NCBI GenBank assembly: GCA_928212115.1
Contig: CAKMRJ010003334.1
Span: 35,798,529-35,862,528 of the forward strand
Direction: 5' to 3'
DNA from: Lactuca virosa
Lineage: Eukaryota; Streptophyta; Magnoliopsida; Asterales; Asteraceae
DNA: 64,000 nucleotides
In this document: positions 1 through 10,999 of the stretch, one piece after another
Layout: each line of letters begins with the position of its first letter
Numbering within the stretch: the first letter of the stretch is position 1
Notes under the pieces: model-generated
Databases searched by the model: none
What the model saw: the letters and a program-made list of their open reading frames with translations, nothing else
What the model was told of the DNA's origin: nothing
Position numbers and translations under genes: made by a program

Positions 1-594
1 ATATGGCTTTTATCCCGAAGGTAAAAGGAATGGATAAACTTCGACTCATATGGTTTGTTCTACTACTTGTTGAATCATACACAAAGGCACGTTTTATAAC
101 ATCGAGTTACCAATGCGTTTTCGTGCAATCAATGTATAACCAACTCATAGTAACAACTCATATCTCTAGGTTTGAAGAATATAAGATATTATCGTCTCAT
201 GATCACTCGTGATAAAATCCATGAAGTGATTCCAATGAGCGCGGGTTGAATCCAATACTCAGAACTTATGAGCACTCATGAGTGTTGTAGCACCACCTTG
301 TTCCACATCTTAGACCTCTACAAGCCCAACCCATGACAGTCTTGATTCATATCTACTTCCAATATATGACCGACTGTGGATGGTTTGAATAACTTAATCA
401 TTCAGGAAGAATGACCTAGTTATTCTGGAAGTCAAAACATGCAAATTGAAACACAATAATAATCGAATCCAATATGGTCTCAGAACTTATGAATATAAAT
501 AAAACACCTTTTTATTTATCACCATATGATTACACATTATTCATTGTATACTGTTTCAAACTATCAACTTTATACTTGAATTAAAACAATAGTT
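1..594 (-). other. Copia-A 3' noncoding internal region, outer part
   Basis: The reverse complement matches the region after the pol stop of Copia-B (about 15000-15530) almost line by line. Shared blocks include one around 'tgttttgacttcc', the 'cacagtcg' block and the 'cacgagtgatcatgag' block. In Copia-B this region lies between RNase H and the polypurine tract. Its continuation is interrupted at 594 by the solo LTR and resumes at 1374. Copia-D (36010-37461) has the same two blocks directly joined. Confidence 0.75.
590..594. repeat. Target-site duplication, left copy (tagtt)
   Basis: The 5-bp word tagtt directly precedes the TG terminus of the solo LTR. It is repeated after the CA terminus at 1369-1373, the expected 5-bp footprint of Copia integrase. 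Confidence 0.85.
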
Positions 595-1368
595 TGATGG
601 GTTTTTGAGCATTCTAACACTTCCTAAGTGTACATGCAACCCTAATAACCTTGAATCTATGTTTTCTCTATATACATGCAAATTTCTTTTTCAAGGTTAT
701 TTCCTAACTAGCATGGCATGGGGATTACATAGAACATAAAACTAGTAGAAATACATACCTTGTTGTTGCTTGGATTCCTTCAAGACTTTGTGAGCCTGGC
801 ACCCCAAATGTTGTGCCTCAAATGCTTCACACAACACCACAAGACTTGGAATAACTTGAGAGAATACTTCTAGCACTCAAAAATCGGTTATGCCCTCTCT
901 AGTAACACTAGGTCCACTATTTTGCTAGCCATAGGGTTCCTTTTATAGTGTTGTCACAATTAGGGTTTACACATGAATGCCCTTAATTGTCATGACTCTT
1001 GATTTCTCATGACCCATGGGTTTGTAACTCCCATGGACTATCCATGGAGCTCCATATGGTTATAACCAAACCCATAAACCATGGATCATTAATCCACCAT
1101 AAAAGAATTGATGATTGTCATAATCAACCCTATATATTTAATCAGTCTCACTTTGACAAATTAATACTAGATTAATACTTGATCAATACTAATTAAATAA
1201 TACTATTATTAATATATTAGAACTTATAATATATTAATAATCCTAAGTGCCTTATTCTCTCATTTAGTCTATCCAAGTATTGCAATGCCATGCAACCCAA
1301 ATGGACCATGCCGGGTCGGGTCAAGTACATACCAAATAAAGTTATGGACTTAGACACTATATCCAACA
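595..1368 (-). mobile_element. Solo LTR of the Copia-A/B family
   Basis: A 774-bp LTR. It begins TGATGGGTTTTTGAGC and ends ATCCAACA on the plus strand, and it is related along its length to the LTRs at 6587-7349 and 16035-16810. It has perfect 5-bp duplications (tagtt) on both sides, and neither a primer site nor a polypurine tract adjoins it. The flanks 1-594 and 1374 onward are contiguous in the related Copia-D, so this is an insertion into Copia-A that later recombined LTR to LTR. It is not the 3' LTR of Copia-A. Confidence 0.88.
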
Positions 1369-1373
1369 TAGTT
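1369..1373. repeat. Target-site duplication, right copy (tagtt)
   Basis: Perfect copy of 590-594, immediately after the CA end of the solo LTR. Confidence 0.85.
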
Positions 1374-4257
1374 GTCTCATGCTCCAAGCATGTACACTAT
1401 GTTTTCTAAACACTAGTCATGCCATACACCAAGTATGCATACTATGTTTGTCTATGATCTTTACTTTGTGAAATAGATCAATTGAACATAACTTCAATGA
1501 TTCTCTTTTCACAGTCCCAAATCCTTACTGCAAATGCAAGAATTCCAAATTCATGCCATTTACTGAAATCTGTTAGATTTTAAACTTATATGCATTGATC
1601 CTCTTGTAATGATTATGCACAAAGTCACAAGGACTTGACAACAAACATTACAGAGCATTCTAAGGAGATCAACTCCTTGGAAACATCCTTCTTGCATTAA
1701 GTTTCCTAATCTTACACAGATTGAATAATTTCTAACTTTGAAACATTTCCATATTCCATTTTGACTATCACTTCTGAACAAGAGTTGCCTCCTTACAGAT
1801 TATGTCAATATGGTCCTTCCAGAATTAACACTATACTTCCAACTGTCCTTGAGCAACCAATCTTTGGTAAACCTTAGATTGTCCTCGACAATTGCTTAAT
1901 CCTTTTAGTCATATCCAGTTCTAGACCTTTTCCCTTCTTAATGCCCCAGACATTTGGAAAATTTTAGATAGGATGAATATAGCACATGTAATCGATCCTA
2001 TATCCGAAGCATATGAGACACGATTCATGATGTCTCACATAAAGACTAAAGTAGTCTTTTGCTATAATATTTCCATTTCAATTTGCCAAATTCTCATAAT
2101 TCAGATTATAAAAAGGGATGCCGTAATCATAATCGAATTTTAGAACGCAAATAATGGACCCATATATAGAATTTCCTTATGTTGAGCCATTCCAACATGA
2201 AATTCATATATATATCCTTGACTAAATACGATTTAAAACCTCAATCTAAACTTTTAGATTTGAGATGAAACCTCAATCTAAACTTTTAGATTTGAGATGA
2301 AGTATAATTTCCTCTCCCTTAATTATAGCAAAACAACCTTTTCCCAATTGAAACCTTTTGTTTTCTATAATTAACATTGCTAACTTGCAACCTTTATCAT
2401 AATTATCATGCTCCCACTAACACGATGATTATTAGCATAACACTTATGCTCCCACTAGCTTTGACATGTACTCAGAAATCAGCTGAACTTCTAGAAAAAC
2501 AATACTTTATTGACTTTCTTACCAAAGTTCAGATTTCTGATACTAGATTGCTTTGATAAAACTTTATCAAAATCATACACCTTGCCTTAGATAGCACACT
2601 TGTGTGTCTAAACAATTTTAAGAACTATGAAAAGGGATGTCATAATCATAGTCTCAATTGTTTAGACCTTTTGCCATCTGCTTCAAATCTACTTGGTGGA
2701 AGTGTTTCCTCACCATCATTTTCATGAATCAGAGAGAAACCTTATGACCCTTAGATTTTATGGTGTATGTGTTCTTGTCCACGAGAATTTGTCAAGACCA
2801 CAATCACAAGACTAGGTTAGTGACAAATCCAAACTGATATGGATTGAACTTGTGCAATCTTCACTTCTTGCCACCTGGTAGTACAGGGCCTGCCATTGCT
2901 TCCAAGTTGTTATGCAACCAATTGAGAACTTCCAGAACTCCTATGCAAAGACAATTTTAACTGGAATGGGCACAGAATATGTCAACACGATAGGTTATAA
3001 ACCTCAAGTCGTGTGCTAGTGAAGAACCTCAGGTTTTGATTCTTGATTAGTTCTTGAGACTTTCAAGACCTTTTAAGACTCCCACTGTCCTCTTGACATA
3101 TAAGACTTTCTTGTCAAAATATTCAAGAGATAGTGTGGATTCTAATCAAGACAAACACTTCACACAATTGGCCTTAGTTGGTCTTTGTTTTATCCAAAAC
3201 ATCACAACTTACCAATTTCAAATGTACAAGAGTAGAAACCTTTTACTCTTACATTTGACAAGTGTTTTTAAACCTTCTTTAAGACATGTCACTCAAGTTA
3301 AAATCTTGGAGTATGACTCTAAGAATTGTTTTGGAATGAAATATGACTCATCTTCTTGATTTAACCACTTCAACAATTCATAACTCCTCTTCTTAGCTAC
3401 CAGAATGCACTTAGAGGATGAATTGTGATAAGGTCTCTTAATCATTAAGATGATTATATAACATGATACTAAAGTACTCTCCCATCTTTTCAGATTTGAG
3501 AACCTTTTATCCTTCTGCTTAATTTGATTCTTCTCACTCGTTCCGCCATACACTGAAATTTTTTCCAATGCTTCAGAATTATACTTAAGCCTGTAAGTAT
3601 AACCATAATTACTAAACTTTAGTAAATCATGACGAATAGTCTTATCGATCTTTTGTGGTGGACTTAATCAGTGCACAAGAATGTGTACTCGATCCCTTAG
3701 TCCGTTACTTGACTCACACATCCATGTGAACAAGTAGTTAGTCTTAATTTTTCCAATGCTTGAAGGTTCTCATTCATCATGCTCTACAAATTGCATGATT
3801 CCAAGTTTCGGTCCAATTGAAACTTGGGTGATGAGAATCTTTCCTTATTTGGTAAATTTAGACACTACCACAAATGAAAGAATCAAATTCATATTTCCAC
3901 TCTTGCTCTTAATGGAATCTTATAAGCAACACAGTTTTTCACAAATGCCATTGTAAGGATATTTTAAAATAAATAAAATCAAAAGATTTACCTTTTATTT
4001 TAAAACTTTATGGAAAAACTCATCCTTACAATCCATATGAAAACTTGTTGTTATCTATTCCTAAGCAAAATATCATAACTCCTAAGAAGTAGCTCAAGAA
4101 TCCGATCTTCAAACTATGTGATAGAAATCCATCTACGCGATCAGATTCAGCATATTCTTTCTTTAAGTTATTTCACTTTTTCTTTGATTCTTAAAACATC
4201 ACCATGTGACCCAGTCACATCATGTATCAAGAATCTCAGAATAGAAACTTAGCAGAG
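1374..4257 (-). pseudogene. Decayed Copia-A pol and 3' internal region
   Basis: This 2.9-kb stretch occupies the place of pol but has no sustained open frame. A short minus-strand match to Copia-B RT survives near 2440-2480, around the 'GTCAAAGCTAGTGGGAG' word just before the YVDD segment. The left part (1374-2100) is homologous to 36745-37461 in Copia-D, which has decayed to a similar noncoding state. A 32-bp direct duplication ('cctcaatctaaac...') lies near 2240-2300. Either pol has simply eroded, or the copy descends from a non-autonomous family that spread without a functional pol. Confidence 0.6.
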
Positions 4258-4989
4258 TTAGATAGTGGACTTTACCTGAAGTAGAGTCAAACTTATTGAC
4301 TTTAACATCCTTAGGTAAATTTGGCAGCTTCGCAACCAATGCCCCTTTCTTTGGCAATTGACCCTTGATAATGGGACTATCTCAGACTTAGCCTTTCTCT
4401 TTACCATTTGGTCAACCGAGTTGACTATGGCCGATCCCTTTCCATTGGGAAGAGAGAGCTTTACTGGATATCCAATGTCATCATTGTCAATGTCCATAAA
4501 GTTTTAGGAAGTTTGATCTTAGCAAATAGATAAGATCATTAAGGGTCTTGTCATAGTCTGTTTCATAGGAGTCCCAAAGGAACTCACTATGTGACTTAGA
4601 AAGTGATTGATCATCAGCTTCCTCTAGACTTTGACACTCAACTCTCCCGGCTTGTCAATATGTGACTTCATCTCTAAGATGTGATCACATCTAGACCTTG
4701 CCTTGCCATTAGGGCTTTAGTGACCTTGAACTTGTGAGTTAGGGAGAATAATTGGAGGAGGTGGAGGAAGTAAATTTCCAAGAGATTTGGGAAGATCATA
4801 GATGTCTGAGCTAGACATCTTTTGGGATATATTCAAGATAGTTGATTCAAAGTCCTTAATATAACACCCAATATGAAATATTAAGGCTAGGACCCAACAA
4901 ACTATTTCATAACTTGGAAGAGGGATGCCGTAATCCAAGCTATAAAATATTTGAAGGTAGGTAAATGACGATTTACCAATTTCCACCAT
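4258..4989 (-). pseudogene. Copia-A gag relic
   Basis: On the minus strand, a gag-like start after the leader reads MSSSDIYDLPKSLGN, about 40 bases downstream of a 'GTGTTATATTAAGGA' block. The same block precedes the gag ATG of Copia-B at 11000. Further on, scattered frames give a degenerate CCHC zinc knuckle (CQRKGHWLRSC, 4300-4360), the retroviral-type nucleocapsid motif. The N-terminal sequence differs from Copia-B gag, so the leaders are shared but the coding parts have diverged. Gag would package element RNA into cytoplasmic virus-like particles; this copy is broken. Confidence 0.55.
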
Positions 4990-5605
4990 GAAAAACGAAA
5001 TATAATTAGTTTAATTGGATTTGAAACTCCTAGATCTTTTGAGATTCATTGAACTGTTGAATGGCATGTTTCAATCTCGGGTGTGCCCTTCAGGTTTTGT
5101 GACTGGGATGCCGAGGATCACAAAACAAGGTGTGAAGTAACCATGAAAATATACTTGGTACCCTTAATATTTACCCCTCAATCGATGTGCCGGTTAACCA
5201 CACGAGCTCCACCGATACTATGATAAAATATTAAGTTACCCTTTGCCTACCTTGTTAAATCCAGGTTAGTGTGCCGGTTAACCACACGAGCTCCACTAAC
5301 GGTTTATACAAAGTGCAAAGTGTAATTTAATGGATTAGCACCTTATTCACATTTTTCCTAAGTAACTAAGATTGGGAATTTATAAGTGTTTAGTTACTTA
5401 GTATTTATCATTAATACGTTTAATGAAGGGAGAATTATAGTCCTTGTCCTACCTGTTCGGCTAACGACCCTCCACCAGTCAAGGAAGCGGTGGGTGAGAG
5501 TGGACACCTATTAAGCTGCCATTTTATAGGCAACAACCTTATACCCCCCTTATAGACCGGCTTTGTGAATGAGGCCTACTAATGGTAAGACTGACTTGCT
5601 CTTAT

Positions 5606-5647
<42 letters not shown>

Positions 5648-5749
5648 AACTTATAATATTATAAAGTATAAGGGTTGAATTTTAAATTTTAAAATTCTAA
5701 GGGCTTAACTTGGAATTAAAGTATTCATAAGAGAAAATTTTTCAAATTC

Positions 5750-6107
5750 CAAAACTTGAGGGCAAGTTTTGAAACTATTCAAAACTAATAATTCCATAAC
5801 TTATGTGTTTAAAGTAGTTTAATTAAAAAACTCTTCAAGTTCCATAACTTGAGGACAAGTTATGGAAGACTTTAAACTAATGAAAGAATGTAACTTTTCT
5901 TTATTTTTGTAACTTATTGAACTAATTAAGGTTACACATTTTATTACTTAATGAAGTGACTCTTGAACCTCCATAACTTGAGGACAAGTTATGGAGTCAT
6001 AAAACCATTCAATGAAGACAAGACTCTTCATTTTGTAACCTTTGCCAACTTTTATGAGTTTTAACAAACTTTAATGTGACTTTTCATGTAACTTGAGGAA
6101 AAGTTAC
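5750..6107 (-). repeat. Four inverted-repeat hairpins in Copia-A leader
   Basis: Four short palindromes share nearly the same loop. They are 5750-5771 (CAAAACTTG/CAAGTTTTG, loop aggg), 5842-5865 and 5971-5994 (both CCATAACTTG/CAAGTTATGG, loop agga) and 6088-6107 (GTAACTT/AAGTTAC, loop gaggaa). The stems vary while the complementarity is kept. Copia-B has a similar one at 9947-9967. These suit RNA stem-loops in the genomic RNA leader, but no function is shown. Confidence 0.7.
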
Positions 6108-6407
6108 ACAAACACATTTTAGAATCATCTCTTAGATTAAAATGGATTGAAAACAACAATTTCTAATAATTTTTCTATTAATCTAAGCAACTCATAAGAA
6201 CAAGATAATTTAATCAAACTTTTTCATGTAATTAGACTAACCATTAGACTAATACAAAACATGAATCTATTAACAATTATCTTTGAAATTGGATTAGAAT
6301 GAACATTACCACATCAAAAACAGGTTTATAGGTTCAAAAATAGCTTATGGTAATGTTCCTAGTCCATTTCTAGCCAAAAAAACTCGAAGACATGCTGACA
6401 GGGGCTC

Positions 6408-6496
6408 CTACTCGTCGAGTGTATGAACCTACTCGACGAGTAGGATGATTTTCTTCATGGACTCGGCGAGTTCATCAGTGGACTCGGCGAGTCCAG
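6408..6496. repeat. ACTCGNCGAGT palindrome cluster (Copia-A leader)
   Basis: Four palindromes: ACTCGTCGAGT, ACTCGACGAGT, ACTCGGCGAGT and ACTCGGCGAGT. The first two form a longer hairpin (CCTACTCGTCGAGT facing ACTCGACGAGTAGG). The cluster lies about 75-165 bases downstream of the primer-binding site in the element's sense direction. Confidence 0.8.
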
Positions 6497-6571
6497 TGCC
6501 CAGAATGCCCGAAATTCGACTTTTTCAGCATTTTTCAGCAATTTGCATCAAGTATAATTGAAAACAAACCT

Positions 6572-6585
6572 GGGCTCTGATACCA
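6572..6585 (-). other. Copia-A primer-binding site
   Basis: On the minus strand TGGTATCAGAGCCC starts one base after the LTR. It is complementary to the 3' end of plant initiator methionine tRNA, the standard Copia primer. Confidence 0.9.
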
Positions 6586-6586
6586 C

Positions 6587-7349
6587 TGTTGGGTTTTGAG
6601 CATTCTAACACTCCTAAGTGTACATGCAACCCTAAATAGCTTGGATATATGTTTTCTCTATTATACATGCAAATATGAACTTTCCAAGGAATTCATCCTA
6701 ACTAGCATAATAACACTGATTCAAATGAATATCTCAAGTTAGAATTACATACCTCTTTGATATAGAATGTCTTCATGAAGCTTGAGTGCCTAGTGCCCCA
6801 AGTGTGACACCTCAAATGGTTCACACAACATCAAATGCACATGGAATGACTTGAGAGACATTGGAACACTTCATAAAATCGGCTAGCCCTTATTCCTCAC
6901 ACATAGTCGCCGATTTCTTGAGCCATGGGATTCTTTTATATGGTGGCTATTAGGGTTACACCATGTAACTCATAACTTTACCCATTCCTTATGCTCCATG
7001 GATTTTAACCTCCATGGAGTATCCATGGGTCACCCCATGGACTTAGTCCAACATAAGGAATCTTGGATCACAAGCCCACATATAAAAGAATGAATGATTT
7101 ACACAATCAACCCATATATTTAATTAGTCTCCTTTTGATCACTTAATTAATTCCAAATTAATTCTTGATCAATACTAATTAAATAACCTTATTAATATAT
7201 TAAAACTTATAATATATTAATAAACCTTAAGTGTTATTTCTCTCATTTTAGTCTATCCAAATGCATGATGCCATGCAACCCAAATGGACCATGCCGGGTC
7301 GGGTCAAGTCTTACCAATTATAGTTATGGACTTAGACATTAATCCAACA
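6587..7349 (-). repeat. Copia-A 5' LTR
   Basis: A 763-bp LTR with TG...CA ends (TGTTGGGTTTTGAGC ... AATCCAACA on the plus strand). The primer site adjoins its left end, which fixes the orientation as minus. Its right end meets Gypsy-1 coding sequence directly. It is homologous to the solo LTR at 595-1368 and to the Copia-B 3' LTR. Confidence 0.88.
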
Positions 7350-7969
7350 GAGTCATCATCGTCATCCTCATGCACACGTCTCGGATCGGAGCACTTGTTG
7401 CTCTACGACTCAGGGCATCAGCTACCACATTAGCCTTGCCAGGGTGATACAAAATCTCACAGTCATAATCTCTCACTACATCCAACCACCTCCTCTGTCT
7501 CATATTCAGATTGGGCTGATCCATAAGGTACTTCACGCTCTTATGCTCCGTGTATATGGTACATCGGACACCATAAAGATAGTGGCGCCAAATCTTGAGG
7601 GAGAATACCACCACCCCCAGCTCCAAATCATGGGTGGGATACCTCGTCTCGTGAGGTTTTAGTTGCCTCGATGCTTATGCTATCACGTGCCCCCTCTGCA
7701 TCAACACGACACCCATTCCCGATATAGATGCATCACAGTAGACTACAAACTCCTCCACTCCCTCCGAAAGGCCTAACACTGGAGCTTCGCACAGTCTCTG
7801 GTGAAGAGTCTCGAATGATGCCTGCTGCTCAGGCCCCCAAGCAAAAGTAACACCCTTCCTAGTCCATCTGGTGAGAGGAACGACAATTTTGGAGAAATCT
7901 CTGATAAACCTCCTATAGTAATCCGCCAAACCCATAAAACTCCTGATCTCGGATGGGAATCTCGGCACC
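7350..7969 (-). pseudogene. Gypsy-1 pol relic: RT C-terminus and RNase H
   Basis: Minus-strand frames give the Ty3/Gypsy reverse transcriptase tail (FMGLADYYRRFIRDFSKI) and the RNase H domain, with a YCDAS start, the TEHKSVKYLMDQPNLNMRQR block and the HPGKANVVADALSR end. The frame is broken near 7675-7626. Copia-A cuts the sequence at 7349; integrase and the 3' LTR should lie left of the window. The motif set is that of chromovirus (Tekay/Del-like) Gypsy elements. Confidence 0.88.
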
Positions 7970-8672
7970 TGCCATCACATAACTGCCTCAATCTTGGCCG
8001 GGTCGACCAAAATCCCATTCTGGTTAACGAGGTGTCCCAAAAACTGGACCTCTCGTAACCAGAAATCACACTTGGAGAATTTGGCATAAAGCCTCTCCAT
8101 CCTCAACACCCCAAGAATCTCCCGCAGATGCTCCTCGTGCTGTTCCCTAGACCTCGAGTACACCAAAATGTCATCGATGAACACAATCACCGACCGATCC
8201 AACATGGTCCTACACACCCGGTTTATGAGATCCATGAATGCTGCCGGTGCATTGGTGAGCCCGAAAGGCATCGCCACAAACTCGTAATGCCCATAACGAG
8301 TTTGAAAGGCCGTCTTCTGGATATCCTCCTCGTAGACTCTCATCTGATGATACCCAAATCTCAAATCAATCTTGGAAAACCAAGATGCTCCTGCGACTAA
8401 TCAAACAAATCGTCGATCCTCGGTAGTGGATAATGGTTCTTGACCGTCAGCTTGTTCAACTCCCAGTAGTCGATACACATCCGGTGTGAACCATCCTTTT
8501 TCTTGACAAAAAGGATTGGCCCTCCCCACGACGGGCTACTCGGTCTAATGAATCTCTTCCCCAATATCTCCTGGAGCTGCGAGGATAACTCCTGTATCTT
8601 GGACGTCGCAAGGTGATAAGGTGCCTTGGCAATAGGTGTCGCCCCCGGAATCAGATCGATCCGGAACTCCAC
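7970..8672 (-). pseudogene. Gypsy-1 reverse transcriptase relic
   Basis: Minus-strand translation shows the conserved RT blocks in order: VKKKDGSHRMCIDYWELNKLT, PLPRIDDLFD, GYHQMRV, FQTRYGHYEFVAMPFGLTNA and the catalytic FIDDILVYS. Breaks are an in-frame stop at 8673-8675 separating it from the protease region, a stop and frame change around 8365-8399, and a stop near 7972. The enzyme would have copied element RNA into DNA in virus-like particles; this copy cannot. Confidence 0.92.
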
Positions 8673-8675
8673 CTA

Positions 8676-9267
8676 TCCTTCAGGAGGAACACCCAAAAAT
8701 TCCTCAGGGAAGACATCCGTGAACTCACACACTTCTGGAACATCGAAAATAGAACTCGGCCTTTCAGTGGCAACTCGTGTATCCATCACGTATGCTAAAA
8801 ATCCCATGCACCCCTGCTGTAGACTCTGCCTCGCCCTGGCGGCAGAGCAGAAAGCTGATCCCGATCTAGTTCCCTCGGCATACACAGTAAGTGCTCCCTT
8901 ACTAGGGTCTCGAATGGTCACCATCTGACGCTCACAGTCAATCACGGCTCCAAACCGGCTCAACCAATCCATGCCCACTATGACACATACATCACCCATC
9001 GCTATCGGCACCAAATCTATCGAAAACTCAGCACAAAAAATATCTAAAACACATCCCCGAAATACATCAGTGGAAAAAACCACATGCTCATCGGCTATAG
9101 AAACCCTCAGTGGTCGACTCAACACCTCATGTCTAACACTAATGTGACGACTAAAGGATAAAGACACGAAAGATCGATTCACACCGAGTCAAATAACACC
9201 AAGGCAGGCACAAAAATCACAAGAAAAGTACCTAAATGCAACACAGAAGTACTAACTACATCAATAG
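8676..9267 (-). pseudogene. Gypsy-1 aspartic protease relic
   Basis: Minus-strand frame (9182-8676 plus an upstream part to 9267) with the protease neighbourhood VPALVLFDS, then FVSLSFSRH, VIVGMDWLSRFGAVIDC and the linker FTDVFPEEFLGVPPEG that leads into RT. The usual DSGAS catalytic motif is damaged just after LFDS by a frame break around 9183. The upstream gag zinc knuckle is missing because Copia-B interrupts here and some flank was lost. Confidence 0.85.
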
Positions 9268-9490
9268 GTATCACATCTGAGGTGCTAAAGCTTTTGAAGG
9301 CCAAGAACTACTAACTACATCAAGAGGTATTCATCTAATCTGTTTTATGTTGTATATCCTCCATCATGTGCTAGTTAGGATGTATTCTTTGGAAAAATGA
9401 AATTGCATGTATAATTATAGAAAACTTATATCCAAAGCATCTAGGGTTGCATGTGCACCATAGGAGTGTTATAGTGCTTAAAACCCATTA
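9267..9490 (+). repeat. Copia-B 5' LTR, 5'-truncated
   Basis: Matches the last 224 bp of the 3' LTR (about 16587-16810). The first roughly 550 bp are absent. The terminal CA has become TA. The sequence left of the joint (9246-9270, 'actaactacatcaataggta') nearly repeats an LTR-internal word (9309-9329, 'actaactacatcaagaggta'). Confidence 0.85.
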
Positions 9491-9491
9491 G

Positions 9492-9504
9492 TGGTATCAG
9501 AGCC
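9492..9504 (+). other. Copia-B primer-binding site
   Basis: TGGTATCAGAGCC follows the 5' LTR by one base and is complementary to the 3' end of initiator methionine tRNA. Confidence 0.9.
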
Positions 9505-10154
9505 TAGGATTGTTTTCTATTATATTGATGCTTAGTTATTTTTCAAAGCTGAAAAAATCGATTTTCTGGCCTCTGACTGATGAACTCGACGAGTCCAATG
9601 ATCTGACTCGACGAGTTCACTCACTAAAAGGGCAACTCGACGAGTCCAGTTCATGCACTCGTTGAGTAGAGCCTTTTGTTTGCAGAATTTCGAGTTTTTA
9701 GACAGAATTGGATTAGGATCATTACCACAAACTATTTTGTATCATAAAATTTGTATTTTCTGATTTGGTAATGATGATCCTCATCCAATTTAAAGGACAA
9801 TTGTCAAATTTTAAGATAATAAGATAATTATTTGTATTATTTGATATGAATTGCCTTACAATATGAGTTAGATTAGATCAATGGTAAATTATATGATAAT
9901 GTTGTTAGTTAAAATTGATCTAAAATTGTTCTTGAAGAGAGTTTTGTAACTTGTCCTCAAGTTATATGAAAAGTCTCATTCATGAACATTAAAAATCATA
10001 AGTTATGGAAAACCAAAAGTTTTGAAGAGTTTCAATAGTTGCCCTCAAGTTTTGGAATTTGTAAAGACTCACTTTTGAAACATTTAATTCCAAACCTTAG
10101 AATTTTAAAAGTTTAAAATTCAACCCTTATACTATTATAATATTACAAGTTTAA

Positions 10155-10200
<46 letters not shown>

Positions 10201-10999
10201 GTATGTATGTATGTATAAGACAAGTAAGTCTTACCGTTAGTAGGCCTCATTCACGAAGTCGGTGTATAAGGGGGGTATAAGGTTACTGCCTATAAAATGG
10301 TGGTTTAATGGGTGTCGACTATTACCCACCGCTTCCTTGACTGGTGGAGGTTCGTTAGCCGAACGGGTAGGATAGGAGATTAATTCTCGTTATAAGTATG
10401 ATGATAATTATAAAAGTAATTAAATGTTTTATTAAATTCCCAATCTTAGTTACTTTAGGAAAAATGTGAAAATGGTGCTATTCCATGAAATTGCACTTTG
10501 CACCTTGCCAAGTCGTGAGTGGAGCGCGTGTGGTTAACCGGCACACTAATTTGGGACTGTCAAGGGTGGAAAAGGGTAACTTGATGTTTGTCATAGATCA
10601 ATGGAGCGTGTGTGGTTAACCGTCACATTGATTAGGTGATAAGTGACATCAAGAGTACCAAGCAATTTGCATGGTTATTCACACCTTGTTTGTGATCCTC
10701 GGTATCCCAGTCACAAACTTGAAGGGCATAATCGAGATTTAAACATGCCATTAAAAAGTTCAATGAATCTCAAAGAATATAGGAATTTCAATCCAATTTA
10801 AAACTCAATAATCAATTTTTGTTTTTCATGGTGGAAATTGGTAAATCGTCATTTACCTACCTTCATATATTTTGTAATTGGATTACGGCATCCCTCTTCC
10901 GAATTGTAAAATATTGTGTTGGGTCCTAGCCTTAATATTTCATTTGGGTGTTATATTAAGGATTCTTATCTAATCTAAACATGTTCCTCTTCTTTTCAG
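9505..10999 (+). other. Copia-B 5' untranslated leader
   Basis: Noncoding leader homologous to the Copia-A leader. It contains the ACTCGACGAGT cluster (9582-9670), a TAACTTG/CAAGTTA hairpin with loop tcct (9947-9967), a TA microsatellite (10156-10198) followed by GTAT repeats, the 'taccgttagtaggcctcatt' block and two copies of a 'ggagcgYgtgtggttaaccg' repeat near 10521 and 10601. It ends just before the gag ATG. Confidence 0.7.
9582..9670. repeat. ACTCGNCGAGT palindrome cluster (Copia-B leader)
   Basis: Three ACTCGACGAGT copies and one ACTCGTTGAGT, about 90-180 bases downstream of the primer site. This is the same place and the same number as in Copia-A. Confidence 0.8.

Larger units (their letters stand above)
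4990..6571 (-). other. Copia-A 5' untranslated leader
   Basis: A long noncoding leader between the primer site and gag, homologous to 9505-10999 of Copia-B. Shared blocks are the 'gtgccggttaaccacacg' repeat (two copies here, two in Copia-B), the 'ctggtggaggttcg'-type block near 5460, the 'ataccccccttata' block near 5550 and a TA microsatellite (5609-5642) at the same place. It also carries four stem-loops (5750-6107) and four ACTCGNCGAGT palindromes (6408-6496). Confidence 0.7.
1..7349 (-). mobile_element. Copia-A, LTR retrotransposon (left end outside window)
   Basis: A minus-strand Ty1/Copia-type element. It reads right to left as 5' LTR (6587-7349), initiator-tRNA primer site, long leader, gag relic, decayed pol and 3' noncoding internal DNA. 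The remaining 3' noncoding part and the 3' LTR lie beyond position 1. The leader, the LTR and the 3' noncoding part are homologous to those of Copia-B on the opposite strand, so the two are one lineage. The right boundary at 7350 abuts Gypsy-1 RNase H coding sequence, which shows that Copia-A inserted into Gypsy-1. A solo LTR of the same family interrupts it at 595-1368. No intact reading frame remains. Confidence 0.85.

Noticed and set aside
595..7349. A complete Copia element bounded by the two LTRs at 595 and 6587
   Set aside because: The left LTR has its own 5-bp duplications, lacks an adjoining polypurine tract and interrupts DNA that is continuous in Copia-D; it is a solo insertion.
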